Position numbers and translations under genes: made by a program | The notes under the pieces: generated by a model | Seen by the model: the letters and a program-made list of their open reading frames with translations, nothing else | Databases searched by the model: none | What the model was told of the DNA's origin: nothing | DNA from: Streptomyces xylophagus | Lineage (GTDB): Bacteria > Actinomycetota > Actinomycetes > Streptomycetales > Streptomycetaceae | Length of the DNA stretch: 64,000 nucleotides | Assembly: GCF_000716435.1 (NCBI RefSeq) | Contig: NZ_JNWO01000001.1 | Span: forward strand, 124,001-188,000 | Direction: 5' to 3' | In this document: in pieces, positions 16,954 through 25,611 of the stretch | Layout: every line of letters starts with the position of its first letter | Position numbering within the stretch: position 1 is the stretch's first letter

Positions 16954-17847
16954 CTACGCCGGGTGTTCGGCGCACAGGCACCCGACCCCCTTGTCGATCC
17001 AGTCCCGCTCGGTCCACTCCGGGTGCCGCTGGATCATGAGCGCCCTGACCTCTTCGACGATCGTCTCCTCGCTCATCGCGGAGTCGCGGCGGACCCACGT
17101 CTCGTCCCGCAACAGCCGGAGATAGTCGCGGACGTCGGCGAGCAACTCCGGTCCGCCCACGGCCCCGTGACCGGGCACCACGACCCGTGCCCCCTCGCCC
17201 GCGAGCCGCTCCATGACCGCCAGCCAGCGAGTGCCGGAGACATCGGTGTCGTAGGGCGGGAACCACGGGAAGATGGCGAACTGCCCCGCCTCCACCAGAT
17301 CCCCCGTGAACAGCACACCCGCGTCCGGCACCCGGATCACCTGGTCGCCCCTGGTGTGCGCCCGGCCCGTGGCCCTCAACTGCACGACCCGGCCGCCCAG
17401 TTCGAGGTCGTACGCCTCGTCGTAGACGAGGTCGGGCTCCGGCAGCACGACACCTTCGAGCTGCCGGGCGACCGGCTCGCCGAGCCCCCGGAACATGTCG
17501 AGATAGCCCGCGCCTTTCACCTTCAGGTCCTCGGCCTGCGCGCGGTTCACCAGGAACGTCGCCGCGCCCGCGAACGTCTGCGCCCCGAAGGCGTGTTCAG
17601 GGTGGAAGTGGGTCGTCGTCAGATACAGCCTGCGTCCCCTGGCGTACTCGGACGCGAACTCCAGCACCTTCTCGGCGTTGCGCGGCCCCAGACCCGTCTC
17701 CACGACGAGCACCGCGTCCCGGCCGCCGATGACACCGATGTTGGGCACCAACTGCACCCGCCCGTCGGGCACGACCACCAAGTCGCGCCCCAGTTCCCGC
17801 ACTTCGGCGATGTGCACGACGGGGTCGTGCGACACACGGTCGGCCAT
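16954..17847 (-). CDS. MBL-fold metallo-hydrolase
   Basis: 297 residues with the metallo-beta-lactamase fold. Metal motif THFHPEHAFG (HxHxxH with Glu replacing the usual Asp), third His in GRAHTRGDQ, bridging Asp in LFTGDLVEAG, and last His in VVPGHGAVGG. Members include glyoxalase II-like thioesterases, lactonases and alkylsulfatases; with Glu in the second-metal position the substrate class is not assignable. ATG 17847 is preceded by GAGGAG. It is divergent from a LysR regulator with a symmetrical site between them, so inducible control by that regulator is likely. Confidence 0.85.
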   Translation of the reverse strand: MADRVSHDPVVHIAEVRELGRDLVVVPDGRVQLVPNIGVIGGRDAVLVVETGLGPRNAEKVLEFASEYARGRRLYLTTTHFHPEHAFGAQTFAGAATFLVNRAQAEDLKVKGAGYLDMFRGLGEPVARQLEGVVLPEPDLVYDEAYDLELGGRVVQLRATGRAHTRGDQVIRVPDAGVLFTGDLVEAGQFAIFPWFPPYDTDVSGTRWLAVMERLAGEGARVVVPGHGAVGGPELLADVRDYLRLLRDETWVRRDSAMSEETIVEEVRALMIQRHPEWTERDWIDKGVGCLCAEHPA

Positions 17848-17935
17848 GGTGACTCCTCAGCGGTACGGCGATCTCGTTCGCCCTCCACTCCACCGCCGGT
17901 CCCCGACCGGTGTCCAAGACCGATCCTGTACGGCC

Positions 17936-17952
17936 GATACCGCCTCGGTATC
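17936..17952. promoter_or_regulatory. LysR-type box GATACCG-N3-CGGTATC
   Basis: Perfect 7-bp inverted repeat containing the T-N11-A pattern expected for LysR-type regulators. It ends 10 bp before the LysR start and about 90 bp upstream of the divergent MBL gene. Confidence 0.65.
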
Positions 17953-17962
17953 ATCACCGGTC

Positions 17963-18847
17963 ATGGAGCTACGCACGCTGCGCTACTTCGTGGCGGTCGC
18001 CGAGGAACTCCACTTCGGCCGGGCCGCCGCGCGTCTGCGGATGACCCAGCCGCCGCTGAGCCGCGCGATCAAACAGCTGGAGACCGAGCTCGGCTGTGTC
18101 CTCCTGCTCCGCTCGCCCACGGGGGTGGCGCTCACCCCGGCCGGCGCTCTGCTCCACGAGGAGGCGTGCGCCCTGCTGGCTCAGGCCGACCGGGTGCGGG
18201 CCCACGTGACCGAACTGGCCGGACCGGTCACCCTGACCGTGGGGACCCTCGCCGACAGCGCGGAGCAGTTCGGCACCCGGCTCGCCGCCGCCTATCGGGA
18301 GCACCACCCCGCCGCCCGCATCCTCATCCGCGAGTCGGACCTGACCGATCCGACCGCGGGACTACGGTCCGGACTCGTCGACGTGGCGCTGACCAGGGCA
18401 CCCTTCGACGACACCGGCATCACCACCCGCACCCTGCGCTTGGAAAGGGTCGGCGTGGTCCTCCGTACGGACGACCCGCTCGCCCACCGCGAGAGCCTGC
18501 GCCTGGCCGACCTCGCCGAGCGTCGCTGGTTCCGCTTCCCGGACGGCACGGACCCGGTGTGGCAGGCCTACTGGACGGGGTCGGTGGAAGACGGCCGGCG
18601 CCGTGACAGGCTCGTCGTACGGACGGCTCGGGAGTGCCTGCAATCCGTCCTGTGGAACGGCACCGTGGGGCTGATGCCGCTCGGGCACGCCCTGCCGGAG
18701 GGGCTGACGGTGGTGCCGTTGACCGACATGCCGCCGAGCAGGTTCGTCATCGCCTGGCGGGCCGACGGCACCACTCCACTGATCCGGTCCTTCGTGCGGA
18801 TCGCCGAGACCGTGCAGCGCACAGCTGATCCGACTCGCGTGGGATGA
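17963..18847 (+). CDS. LysR-family transcriptional regulator
   Basis: 294 residues. N-terminal helix-turn-helix (LRYFVAVAEELHFGRAAARL, PPLSRAIKQLE) and a C-terminal periplasmic-binding-like effector domain (TLTVGTLADSAEQFG, VGVVLRTDDPLAH, ARECLQSVLWNGTVGLMPLG). This is the standard LysR length and layout; members activate or repress divergent targets in response to small metabolites. ATG 17963 is the natural start before the MELRTLRYF motif. The likely target is the MBL hydrolase gene. Confidence 0.93.
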   Translation: MELRTLRYFVAVAEELHFGRAAARLRMTQPPLSRAIKQLETELGCVLLLRSPTGVALTPAGALLHEEACALLAQADRVRAHVTELAGPVTLTVGTLADSAEQFGTRLAAAYREHHPAARILIRESDLTDPTAGLRSGLVDVALTRAPFDDTGITTRTLRLERVGVVLRTDDPLAHRESLRLADLAERRWFRFPDGTDPVWQAYWTGSVEDGRRRDRLVVRTARECLQSVLWNGTVGLMPLGHALPEGLTVVPLTDMPPSRFVIAWRADGTTPLIRSFVRIAETVQRTADPTRVG

Positions 18848-19000
18848 GGGCCGCGCGTTCCCCGCAGGTCGAACCGTGTGAGAGGGCGTGCACCGGTCTT
18901 GCCTCCGCGGCCCGCGCCCCGTTACCTTGCGCCAAAGTTACAGGCCAGGTACGCGATGCGGTCCGGCGCATCGGTGTTCGGCGAGCGGAACGGGCATCGG

Positions 19001-20041
19001 GTGACAGGTCGCGGCAAGGGACAACTGGAGGCGCAGTACGGCCTCCTGACGAGCATCGCCACGGAGGCGGGTGTCTCGCTCAGCACGGTGTCCAAGGTGG
19101 TGCACCGGCGCCGGGACGTCGGCGCGCGGACCCGCGAGCGCGTCGAGGAACTCCTCGCCCGGCACGGCTTCGTACGGCCCTGGGAGCGCGACCCCGCGAC
19201 ACCCCGGCAGATCATCGCCGTGTTCCGGGACCTGTCCGGGCCGTACACCCTCGAAGTGGTCCGCGGCATCGTGGACGCGGCCGGCGCGCTCGGTATCGAC
19301 GTGGTCACCGGGACGACCAGCCGACGCTCGATCTCCGGCTGGCTGGAGCAGTGCGTCGCGCTCGGCGCCGCCGGGATCGTCATCGTGATCTCGATGCTGT
19401 CCGAGGAGGACCAGCGCCGCATCGTCGAGCAACGGCTCCCGGTCGTCCTGATCGACCCCCTCAGCGCACCCTCCGAGGACATCCCCAGCATCGGCGTCAC
19501 GAACTGGAGCGGCGCCCGCGACGCCGTACAGCACCTGCTGGAGCTCGGACACACCAGGATCGGCATGGTCGCGGGCCGCTCCCACTCCCTGGCCGGGGCG
19601 GCACGGGTGCACGGCTACCGGGCCGCGCTGGAGGAGGCCGGGATCGCCTACGATCCGGCGATCGTCCGCTCGACCGACTTCGACTACGCCGAGGCGCTCG
19701 CCACCGGCGCCCAGATCCTGCGGGCCGACGACCCGCCCACGGCCGTCTTCGCGGCCAGCGACGCACAGGCGCTCGGCGTGCTGGAGGCGGCCCGTCAGCA
19801 TGGGCTCGCCGTACCGGACGACCTGGCGGTCATGTCCTTCGACGACACCCTCGTCGCGGCGATGGCCTGCCCGCCGCTGAGCGCCGTACGCCAGCCCTTC
19901 GAGGAACTGGGGCGGGAGGCGACCCGGGTGCTCCTCGAACTCGCCCAGGGCCGGCCGCCCGTGTCCCCGCGCATCGAGCTGGCCACGCAACTCGTGCTGC
20001 GCACTTCGACGTCTGTGCGCCGCCGCGTCAATAGCGCGTAA
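19001..20041 (+). CDS. LacI-family transcriptional regulator
   Basis: 346 residues from GTG 19001. Helix-turn-helix IATEAGVSLSTVSKVV with hinge DVGARTRERVEELLARHGFV, then a periplasmic-binding-protein-like ligand domain (IIAVFRDLSGPYTLEVVRGI, IVIVISMLSEEDQRR, VFAASDAQALGVLEAARQHG, DLAVMSFDD). LacI proteins usually bind sugars. The frame extends upstream to 18878, but those residues are Pro/Arg-rich and resemble non-coding DNA; an ATG at 18956 is also possible. A LacI-type palindrome lies just downstream at 20054, in front of the secreted lectin protein, which is the probable target. Confidence 0.9.
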   Translation: MTGRGKGQLEAQYGLLTSIATEAGVSLSTVSKVVHRRRDVGARTRERVEELLARHGFVRPWERDPATPRQIIAVFRDLSGPYTLEVVRGIVDAAGALGIDVVTGTTSRRSISGWLEQCVALGAAGIVIVISMLSEEDQRRIVEQRLPVVLIDPLSAPSEDIPSIGVTNWSGARDAVQHLLELGHTRIGMVAGRSHSLAGAARVHGYRAALEEAGIAYDPAIVRSTDFDYAEALATGAQILRADDPPTAVFAASDAQALGVLEAARQHGLAVPDDLAVMSFDDTLVAAMACPPLSAVRQPFEELGREATRVLLELAQGRPPVSPRIELATQLVLRTSTSVRRRVNSA

Positions 20042-20053
20042 CTCGGAATTACG

Positions 20054-20066
20054 CGAAACACTTTCG
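20054..20066. promoter_or_regulatory. LacI-type operator CGAAACACTTTCG (copy 1)
   Basis: Inverted repeat CGAAA-N3-TTTCG between the LacI gene and the secreted lectin protein, overlapping a further TTTCGAAA palindrome (20062-20069). CGAA-N-TTCG-type repeats are known operators of LacI regulators of streptomycete glycosidase genes; the spacing here differs. A 14-bp identical copy recurs at 22598-22611. Confidence 0.65.
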
Positions 20067-20146
20067 AAACGGGCCGGTGACATTGCCCCGCCCGATACGA
20101 ATACTGGCTTCCTGCCCGGACTCCCCTCCCGGTGAAAGGAAAGCCG

Positions 20147-22336
20147 TTGACAAGATCCTGGGTGCGAAAGGCTTTCGCGTGGGCGACAGCCTTCGGCACA
20201 GGCGTGGCATTCGCCATCGCCTCCGCGACAAGTGCGTCGGCCTATCAGCCGAGTCCCGCGAATCTGTATACGGCGACCAACACCGCCGCGTGCAGCAAGA
20301 GCCCTTGTGTTCTCTATCCGAAGTCGGCCCAGTTGCCGGACGGCCGGATCGTGGCCACCTTCGAGAACGACCAGACCGCTCCCGTCGGCCAGACACTGCC
20401 CGTGTACAAGAGCGACGACAGCGGCACCACTTGGGCGAAACTCGCCGACGTCAAGGCGCCCGCCTATCTCTCCAGCGACTCCAAGTACGCGAAATACACG
20501 AGCAATTGGACCAACCCGTATCTCTATGTGCTCCCGCAGAACGTCGGCAGCCTGAGCGCCGGCACACTGCTGCTGGCGAGCATCGTCTCCGGTGACGACT
20601 ACTACTACCAGGAGCAGAAGGCCGCCAACTCCAGCTGGACGCCCACCAGTGACGGCGACCGCAAGGACGTGGCGCTCGCCCTCTACTCCAGCACCGACGA
20701 CGGCGCCACCTGGAACATCCTGAACATCATCGCCGCCGGCGGCTGGCAGGGCGGCAGCGCGGGCAGCGTCGGCCGGGTCTCCACCGCCAACACCTACGCC
20801 CAGGTCGACCCCGTCTGGGAACCCCATCTCCTCGCGCACAACGGCACGTTGATCGCCTACTACTCCGACGAGGACGACTACACCGGCTACAACACCACCA
20901 CCGGTGCCCCGACCCTCGACCCGGACAACGACACGGCGACGGACTCCGGCGGCCAGGTCCTCCTCCACCGCACCTGGGACGGCGGCAGCACAACTGCCTG
21001 GAGTTCTCCGGTAGTTGACGTCCCCGGCTCCACGGTGAGCATGGGCAACGGCAAGACGGAGATCGGCGGCGGCCGACCCGGCATGACGACCATCGCCCCG
21101 ACGACCGACGGCAAGTGGCTTCTGACATACGAGTACTGGGGCGGCGGCACCAACGTCCGCTACCGGATATCCGACGACCCGACGAAGTTCTTCTCGGCCA
21201 CGGACGCCGCGATCACCGCACTGCCCGTGCCCTCGGGCGGAGCCACCCTGTCCACCGGCGGCAGCCCGGTCCTGCTCCCGCTGCCGGACGGCCGGATCGT
21301 CTACAACGCGGCCGGCAGCGGCGACGTCTGGGTGAACGAGTCCGGGCTCAGCACCGGCACCTGGAAGGAGTACAAGACGTCGATCGCGGCCGGGTACAGC
21401 CGCATGCTCCAGTCCGTCGACGGCACGGGACGCGTCCTCGTCCTCCAGGCGTCCTGGAGCGGCACCAGCGTCGGCCCCGTGAAGTACGCCGAGGTCGACC
21501 TCGGCCGCTCCGACGGCGCCTACTACAGCCTCGTCAACCGGCTCACCGGACAGGTGCTGAGCACCGCGTCCGGCAAGACCCAGGACGCGAACCTCACCGG
21601 GAACACCCCCGACCTCGTCCTGGCGGCGGACACCGCGGCCACCACCCAGCGCTGGCACCTGACCGCCAAGGGCAGCAACATCACGCTGCTCAACAAGGCC
21701 GGGGGCCGCTCGGTCGCCATCTGGACCGGCACGGCGACGGCCGGGCAGAAGCTGGCCCAGTGGGTCGACGACGGAGCCACCGACAAGCAGTGGACCGAGG
21801 TCGCGTCGTCGACCAGCGGCTACTACAAGCTCCGCTCGGTCCTCAACACCGGCCTCTATATGACCGGTTCGACCGCGGGCGGCTCCGTCACCGTGGCGGC
21901 GGCCACCACCGACGGCTCACAGGACTGGCAGTTGGTCCAGGACCCGCTCCCCACCGCCTCGACCTTCACCCTGAAGGGCACGAACTCCGGCCGGTGCTTG
22001 GACGTCCCGAACGGTGCGACGGGCGTTCAGGTCCAGATCTACGACTGCTCGGGCAACGCCTACCAGACCATCACGCAGACCACGGCCGGCGAACTCCGCG
22101 TCAACGGCAGCTGCTTGGCGGCGAACGGTGACGGCACCACCGCGGGCACCACGCTCATCCTGTGGGCCTGCAACGGAAAGACCAGCCAGAAGTGGGCCTT
22201 CCGCGTGGACGGCACCATCGTCAACCGCTCCAACGGCCTCGTCATCGACGTGACCAACTGGGGTACGGCCAACGGCTCGAAGGTCGAACTGTGGACCGGG
22301 CTGGGCAACGCCACCCAGCAATGGACCCGCAGCTAG
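20147..22336 (+). CDS. Secreted sialidase-superfamily beta-propeller protein with ricin-type lectin (CBM13-like) C-terminus
   Basis: 729 residues from TTG 20147, chosen because AAGGAAAG ends 3 nt upstream; GTG 20132 is an alternative. Signal peptide with cleavage near SASA-YQPS. Residues about 35-440 form a BNR/Asp-box-like propeller (KSDDSGTTWAKL, YSSTDDGATWNIL, HLLAHNGTLIAYYSDEDD, LLTYEYWGGGTNVRYRISDD), reminiscent of GH33/GH93-type exo-glycosidases. The C-terminal about 290 residues carry ricin-type QxW repeats (QRWHL, KQWTE, QDWQL, QKWAF, QQWTRS), expected to bind polysaccharide. The upstream LacI gene and operators suggest sugar-induced expression. Exact enzymatic activity is not assignable. 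Confidence 0.85.
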   Translation: MTRSWVRKAFAWATAFGTGVAFAIASATSASAYQPSPANLYTATNTAACSKSPCVLYPKSAQLPDGRIVATFENDQTAPVGQTLPVYKSDDSGTTWAKLADVKAPAYLSSDSKYAKYTSNWTNPYLYVLPQNVGSLSAGTLLLASIVSGDDYYYQEQKAANSSWTPTSDGDRKDVALALYSSTDDGATWNILNIIAAGGWQGGSAGSVGRVSTANTYAQVDPVWEPHLLAHNGTLIAYYSDEDDYTGYNTTTGAPTLDPDNDTATDSGGQVLLHRTWDGGSTTAWSSPVVDVPGSTVSMGNGKTEIGGGRPGMTTIAPTTDGKWLLTYEYWGGGTNVRYRISDDPTKFFSATDAAITALPVPSGGATLSTGGSPVLLPLPDGRIVYNAAGSGDVWVNESGLSTGTWKEYKTSIAAGYSRMLQSVDGTGRVLVLQASWSGTSVGPVKYAEVDLGRSDGAYYSLVNRLTGQVLSTASGKTQDANLTGNTPDLVLAADTAATTQRWHLTAKGSNITLLNKAGGRSVAIWTGTATAGQKLAQWVDDGATDKQWTEVASSTSGYYKLRSVLNTGLYMTGSTAGGSVTVAAATTDGSQDWQLVQDPLPTASTFTLKGTNSGRCLDVPNGATGVQVQIYDCSGNAYQTITQTTAGELRVNGSCLAANGDGTTAGTTLILWACNGKTSQKWAFRVDGTIVNRSNGLVIDVTNWGTANGSKVELWTGLGNATQQWTRS

Positions 22337-22345
22337 CCCGAGAAC

Positions 22346-22384
22346 AGAAGCGGCGCCACCGTCCGACACGGTGGCGCCGCTTCT
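22346..22384 (+). terminator. Hairpin terminator after the lectin protein gene
   Basis: Perfect 17-bp inverted repeat (arms 22346-22362 and 22368-22384) with a 5-nt loop, starting 9 bp after the stop codon. One of the strongest hairpins in the window. Confidence 0.85.
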
Positions 22385-22872
22385 CGTTGCTCTCCCTGCC
22401 GCTACTCGCGCTCGACGCTCACCGGCACCGCGTGGTGCCGCAGCACTGTCGCGTCCCGCTCCTCACCGACGAGTCGGATCGTCTCCCGCACCGGTGTTCC
22501 CAGGCTGGAGGAGTGCTTCACCGCGGGTCGCCTGCCTGCTGACCGGGACACTGACGCGGAATTCACACCCAGGACTGGCGCGGGAAATTCCTCGGTGGCG
22601 AAACACTTTCGTACGCCGCTCGGGACGGTGGTCGTACGGCGCCCCGTACGTCCGGTGGCCGGGAGTCGCCGTCCGGGAACCATCGCTTCCACGGCACACC
22701 GGAACTCCGCCTCCGGGCGACGGCGCGGGCAGTGGGCGCGTCGGGTTCCTGGCCCGGCACCCGCTCGGGCAACTGGGGTGGCCGGGCACGTCAGTTGAAC
22801 CCCCCGACCAGGTTCAGGTTTTTGGACCGGTGGGGCGTCGTACCCCGACAACCGACTCCTCGCCCCGGAGAG
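22385..22872. other. Gene-poor stretch, possibly a gene remnant
   Basis: About 490 bases without a convincing intact gene. A minus-strand frame ending with TAG at 22402-22404 has coding-like third positions for its last 35 or so codons (KHSSSLGTPVRETIRLVGEE, ending PVSVERE), but upstream the frame decays into Arg/Pro-rich residues. The second LacI-type operator (22599) lies where a promoter for that frame would be. A decayed glycosidase gene or a very short gene are both possible. Confidence 0.4.
22599..22611. promoter_or_regulatory. LacI-type operator CGAAACACTTTCG (copy 2)
   Basis: Exact copy of the palindrome at 20054-20066; the match extends to 14 bp with the preceding G. It lies about 260 bp past the lectin gene stop, in a stretch with no intact gene. 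Confidence 0.55.
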
Positions 22873-23226
22873 TCACCGGAACTCGTGCACCACGCGGATC
22901 TCGCCGACGATGTGGGCGTTGAACTCGTCCAGCTCCTCGGCCGGCACCCACAGCTCCAGAATCGTCCGGCCGCCCGCCTGCTGGACGGGATACCGGGTCA
23001 GGAACTCCGACTCCATCTCGAAGCGCGTCACGAAACCGGCGCCGTCGTGCTTGACGTTCCAGTCCCGCGCGATTCTGATCGCGTAGTCCTCGTTGAGGAC
23101 CGGGTAGAAGATCGGCTGCTCGGGCAGCCGGGGCGGCCAGGCGTGCCAGTCGAGCGCCCTGACCAGGTCCAACTCCTTGGGGCCGGTGGGGCGCCAGAGG
23201 GTGGTGGTCGGTCGCTTGCTCGTCAT
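22873..23226 (-). CDS. Conserved hypothetical protein (ADP-ribosylation/crystallin J1-type annotation)
   Basis: 117 residues, no membrane segment or signal. The sequence (TLWRPTGPKELDLVRALDW, PPRLPEQPIFYPVLNEDYA, RIARDWNVKHDGAGFVTRFE, LWVPAEELDEFNAHIVGEI) matches a widespread small actinobacterial protein that databases often label ADP-ribosylation/crystallin J1, from memory; that label has no experimental basis that I know of. ATG 23226 has AGCACCTCCG upstream. It stands alone, divergent from the phosphatase at 23416. Confidence 0.75.
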   Translation of the reverse strand: MTSKRPTTTLWRPTGPKELDLVRALDWHAWPPRLPEQPIFYPVLNEDYAIRIARDWNVKHDGAGFVTRFEMESEFLTRYPVQQAGGRTILELWVPAEELDEFNAHIVGEIRVVHEFR

Positions 23227-23415
23227 CGGAGGTGCTCTCTGCTTCGGGGATCAAGGGGTCGGAGGGGACGATAGCGGCGGCCCGGACAGCGCGGCCACGG
23301 AGTTTCGTCCCCGGTGATCAGCCCCTCGCCCCGATCCGATCGCACCGCACCACGGGTCGCTACCGCCCGAACGCCCGCGCGGGTGTTGGGATGGGGGTGG
23401 CAGAAAGGGGTCGTG

Positions 23416-24639
23416 GTGGACGGCGACGGGGTTACCGGGTCCGAGAAGGGCTCGACGGATCGGTTCGCGCTCGCGCAGCGGGCCGTCTCCGCCGTCGGGT
23501 CGACGCTCGATGAGCGCAGGACGGCGGCGGAGTGCGCGAAGTTCCTGGTGGACGAGTTGTGCGACGCCGCGGCCGTGGACCTGTTCGCGCAGGACGAGGC
23601 GCGCCCGGCGCCGCACGGCATGCTGCACCCGATGGCGGCCGCGGGCCGCAAGGAACTGCTGGACAGTCTGCGCACCGCGCCACGTGAGGACGTCATGGTC
23701 CGGGCCCTGGACGCCGGCCACCCGATCACCACGTCGTTCACCACGAACGACCACGGCGTACTGGCCGCCCTGTCCGTGCCGTTGACGGCCTGGGGCAGGG
23801 CCTACGGCGCGCTCCTCGCGATCCGTGCCGGGCAGTCGTTCGGTGACGACGAGGCCGCCGCCGTGCACTACGCGGCCCGGCTCACCGCGGCCCACCTGCA
23901 CCACGCCGTCGAACACCACCGCCTGCGCACCACCGCCCTGAACCTGCAACAGGTCCTGCTCACCGAGCCCAGCCGCCCCCACCCCAACGTCGAGATGGCC
24001 ACCCGCTACCTGCCCGCGGGCAGCGGCACCCTCGTCGGCGGCGACTGGTTCGAGGCCGTACGACTGCACTACGGCCGCACCCTCCTCGTCATCGGCGACG
24101 TCATGGGGCACGGCCTGGACGCGGCGGTCGACATGAACGCGTACCGCTCGATGCTGCGCTACGTCGCCTCCACCGACCTGCCGCCCCACCGCATCCTGCG
24201 CCAGATGGACACGGCCATGTCCGAGGAGCACAACCGCCGCCCGGCGACCTGCCTGCTCGCCCTCCTGGACCCGGAGCGGGGCACGGCCGCGTTCGCCAGC
24301 GCGGGCCATCTGTCGCCCGCCGTCTTCCACCGCGACGGCGCCGGCGAACTGATCCCCGTCCCCGTCGGCCCACCCCTCGGCACCGGCTTCGCCGACTACG
24401 AGATGACCACGCTCACCCTCACCCCCGAGGACACCCTGGTCATGTTCACGGACGGGCTGGTCGAGCGGCGCGGCGAGGACATCGACGTCTCCCTCGCCCG
24501 CCTGGCCCGGCTCCGCCTGCATCCCGGTCAGGGCGTCTCCCGCCTCCTCGACGACATCGTGCTGCGGCTCCATGTGCAGGACGCGGAGGACGACGTGGCC
24601 GCGATCGCCGCGCGGCTGCGACCCAGAAGTGCGACTTAA
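23416..24639 (+). CDS. GAF-SpoIIE (RsbU-type) protein serine phosphatase
   Basis: About 407 residues. The N-terminal half is GAF-like (LDERRTAAECAKFLVDELCD, VLAALSVPLTAWGRAYGALL). A helical linker (LNLQQVLLTEPSRPHPNVEM) leads to a PP2C/SpoIIE phosphatase domain with metal-binding motifs GGDWFEAVRL, LVIGDVMGHGLDAA, CLLALLDPERGTAAFASAGH and LVMFTDGLVERR. These dephosphorylate anti-anti-sigma proteins in partner-switching pathways. GTG codons at 23413 and 23416 are both possible; AAAGGGG favours 23416. Located between two small genes with no anti-sigma partner beside it. Confidence 0.9.
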   Translation: MDGDGVTGSEKGSTDRFALAQRAVSAVGSTLDERRTAAECAKFLVDELCDAAAVDLFAQDEARPAPHGMLHPMAAAGRKELLDSLRTAPREDVMVRALDAGHPITTSFTTNDHGVLAALSVPLTAWGRAYGALLAIRAGQSFGDDEAAAVHYAARLTAAHLHHAVEHHRLRTTALNLQQVLLTEPSRPHPNVEMATRYLPAGSGTLVGGDWFEAVRLHYGRTLLVIGDVMGHGLDAAVDMNAYRSMLRYVASTDLPPHRILRQMDTAMSEEHNRRPATCLLALLDPERGTAAFASAGHLSPAVFHRDGAGELIPVPVGPPLGTGFADYEMTTLTLTPEDTLVMFTDGLVERRGEDIDVSLARLARLRLHPGQGVSRLLDDIVLRLHVQDAEDDVAAIAARLRPRSAT

Positions 24640-24696
24640 GTGTTCGGTCGTAAAAGCTAACTGGACCTTTCGGTTGGTGGGGAACAGGCTGGAGGC

Positions 24697-25611
24697 ATGG
24701 TCCCGCGCAGCGCGTCCCCCCGTTTCCTCGCCCTGGTCGGCACGGTCGTGCTGTGGGCCTCGGCGTTCCCCGCCATCCGAGTCGGCCTCGACGGGCTGGG
24801 GGTGGCGGCGCTGTCGTTCCTGCGCCTGGTGATCGCGGCCGTCGCGCTGGCCCTGGTCGCTCCCTGGGTGCACGTACGGTTGCCCCGGCGCGCCGACCTG
24901 CCCCTGATCGCGCTGTGCGGAGCCACCGGCATGACCGCCTACCAACTCCTCCTCAACTGGGGCGAGGTCCACGTCGACGCGGGCACCGCCAGCCTGCTGA
25001 TCTCGATCGCCCCCGTCTTCAGCGTCCTCCTCGGCACCCTGTTCCTCCACGAGCGGCTGCGCCGCACCACCGTCGTCGGCAGCCTGATCGCGCTGGCGGG
25101 CGCGGCCGTCGTCAGCCTCGCCGAAGGCACCGGCGGATTTACCGGCTCCGCGCTGGTCGTGCTCGCCGCCGCCGTCGTCCAGGGCGTCTACCACTTCGCG
25201 AGCAAGCCACTGCTGCGCCGCTACACCGGCCTCGAAGTCGCCACGTACGCCATGACCGCGGGCACCCTCTTCGCCCTGCCGCTGCTCCCCGCCGCCTGCC
25301 GGGCCGCCGCCGACGCACCGGCCGGCGCCCTGCTGTCGGCGGTCTATCTGGGCCTGTTGCCCTCGGCACTCGGCTTCGTGATCTGGGCCTACGCCGTCGC
25401 CCGACTGCCCCTGGCAACCTCCACCGCAGCTCTGTACCTCGTACCGCCGGTCGCCCTCGTCGTCTCCTTCCTGTGGCTCGGCGAGACACCCCACCCCCTC
25501 GCGCTCGTCGGCGGCGCGGTCGGCATCATCGGCGTGATCCTCATCAACCGGCGGCCCGCCCACCCCGCCGAAAGCCCAACTCCCCTCCCGCAAGGAGCCG
25601 TTCGTGCTTGA
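24697..25611 (+). CDS. EamA/DMT-family transporter
   Basis: 304 residues with ten TM segments in two EamA repeats (FLALVGTVVLWASAFPAIRV, PLIALCGATGMTAYQLLLNW, ASLLISIAPVFSVLLGTLFL; second repeat ALVVLAAAVVQGVYHFAS to LALVGGAVGIIGVILI). These drug/metabolite transporters usually export amino acids or small metabolites. ATG 24697 is preceded by GGAGGC. The LysR gene begins 8 bp before its stop, so the two form a coupled operon and the regulator probably controls export. Confidence 0.92.
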   Translation: MVPRSASPRFLALVGTVVLWASAFPAIRVGLDGLGVAALSFLRLVIAAVALALVAPWVHVRLPRRADLPLIALCGATGMTAYQLLLNWGEVHVDAGTASLLISIAPVFSVLLGTLFLHERLRRTTVVGSLIALAGAAVVSLAEGTGGFTGSALVVLAAAVVQGVYHFASKPLLRRYTGLEVATYAMTAGTLFALPLLPAACRAAADAPAGALLSAVYLGLLPSALGFVIWAYAVARLPLATSTAALYLVPPVALVVSFLWLGETPHPLALVGGAVGIIGVILINRRPAHPAESPTPLPQGAVRA

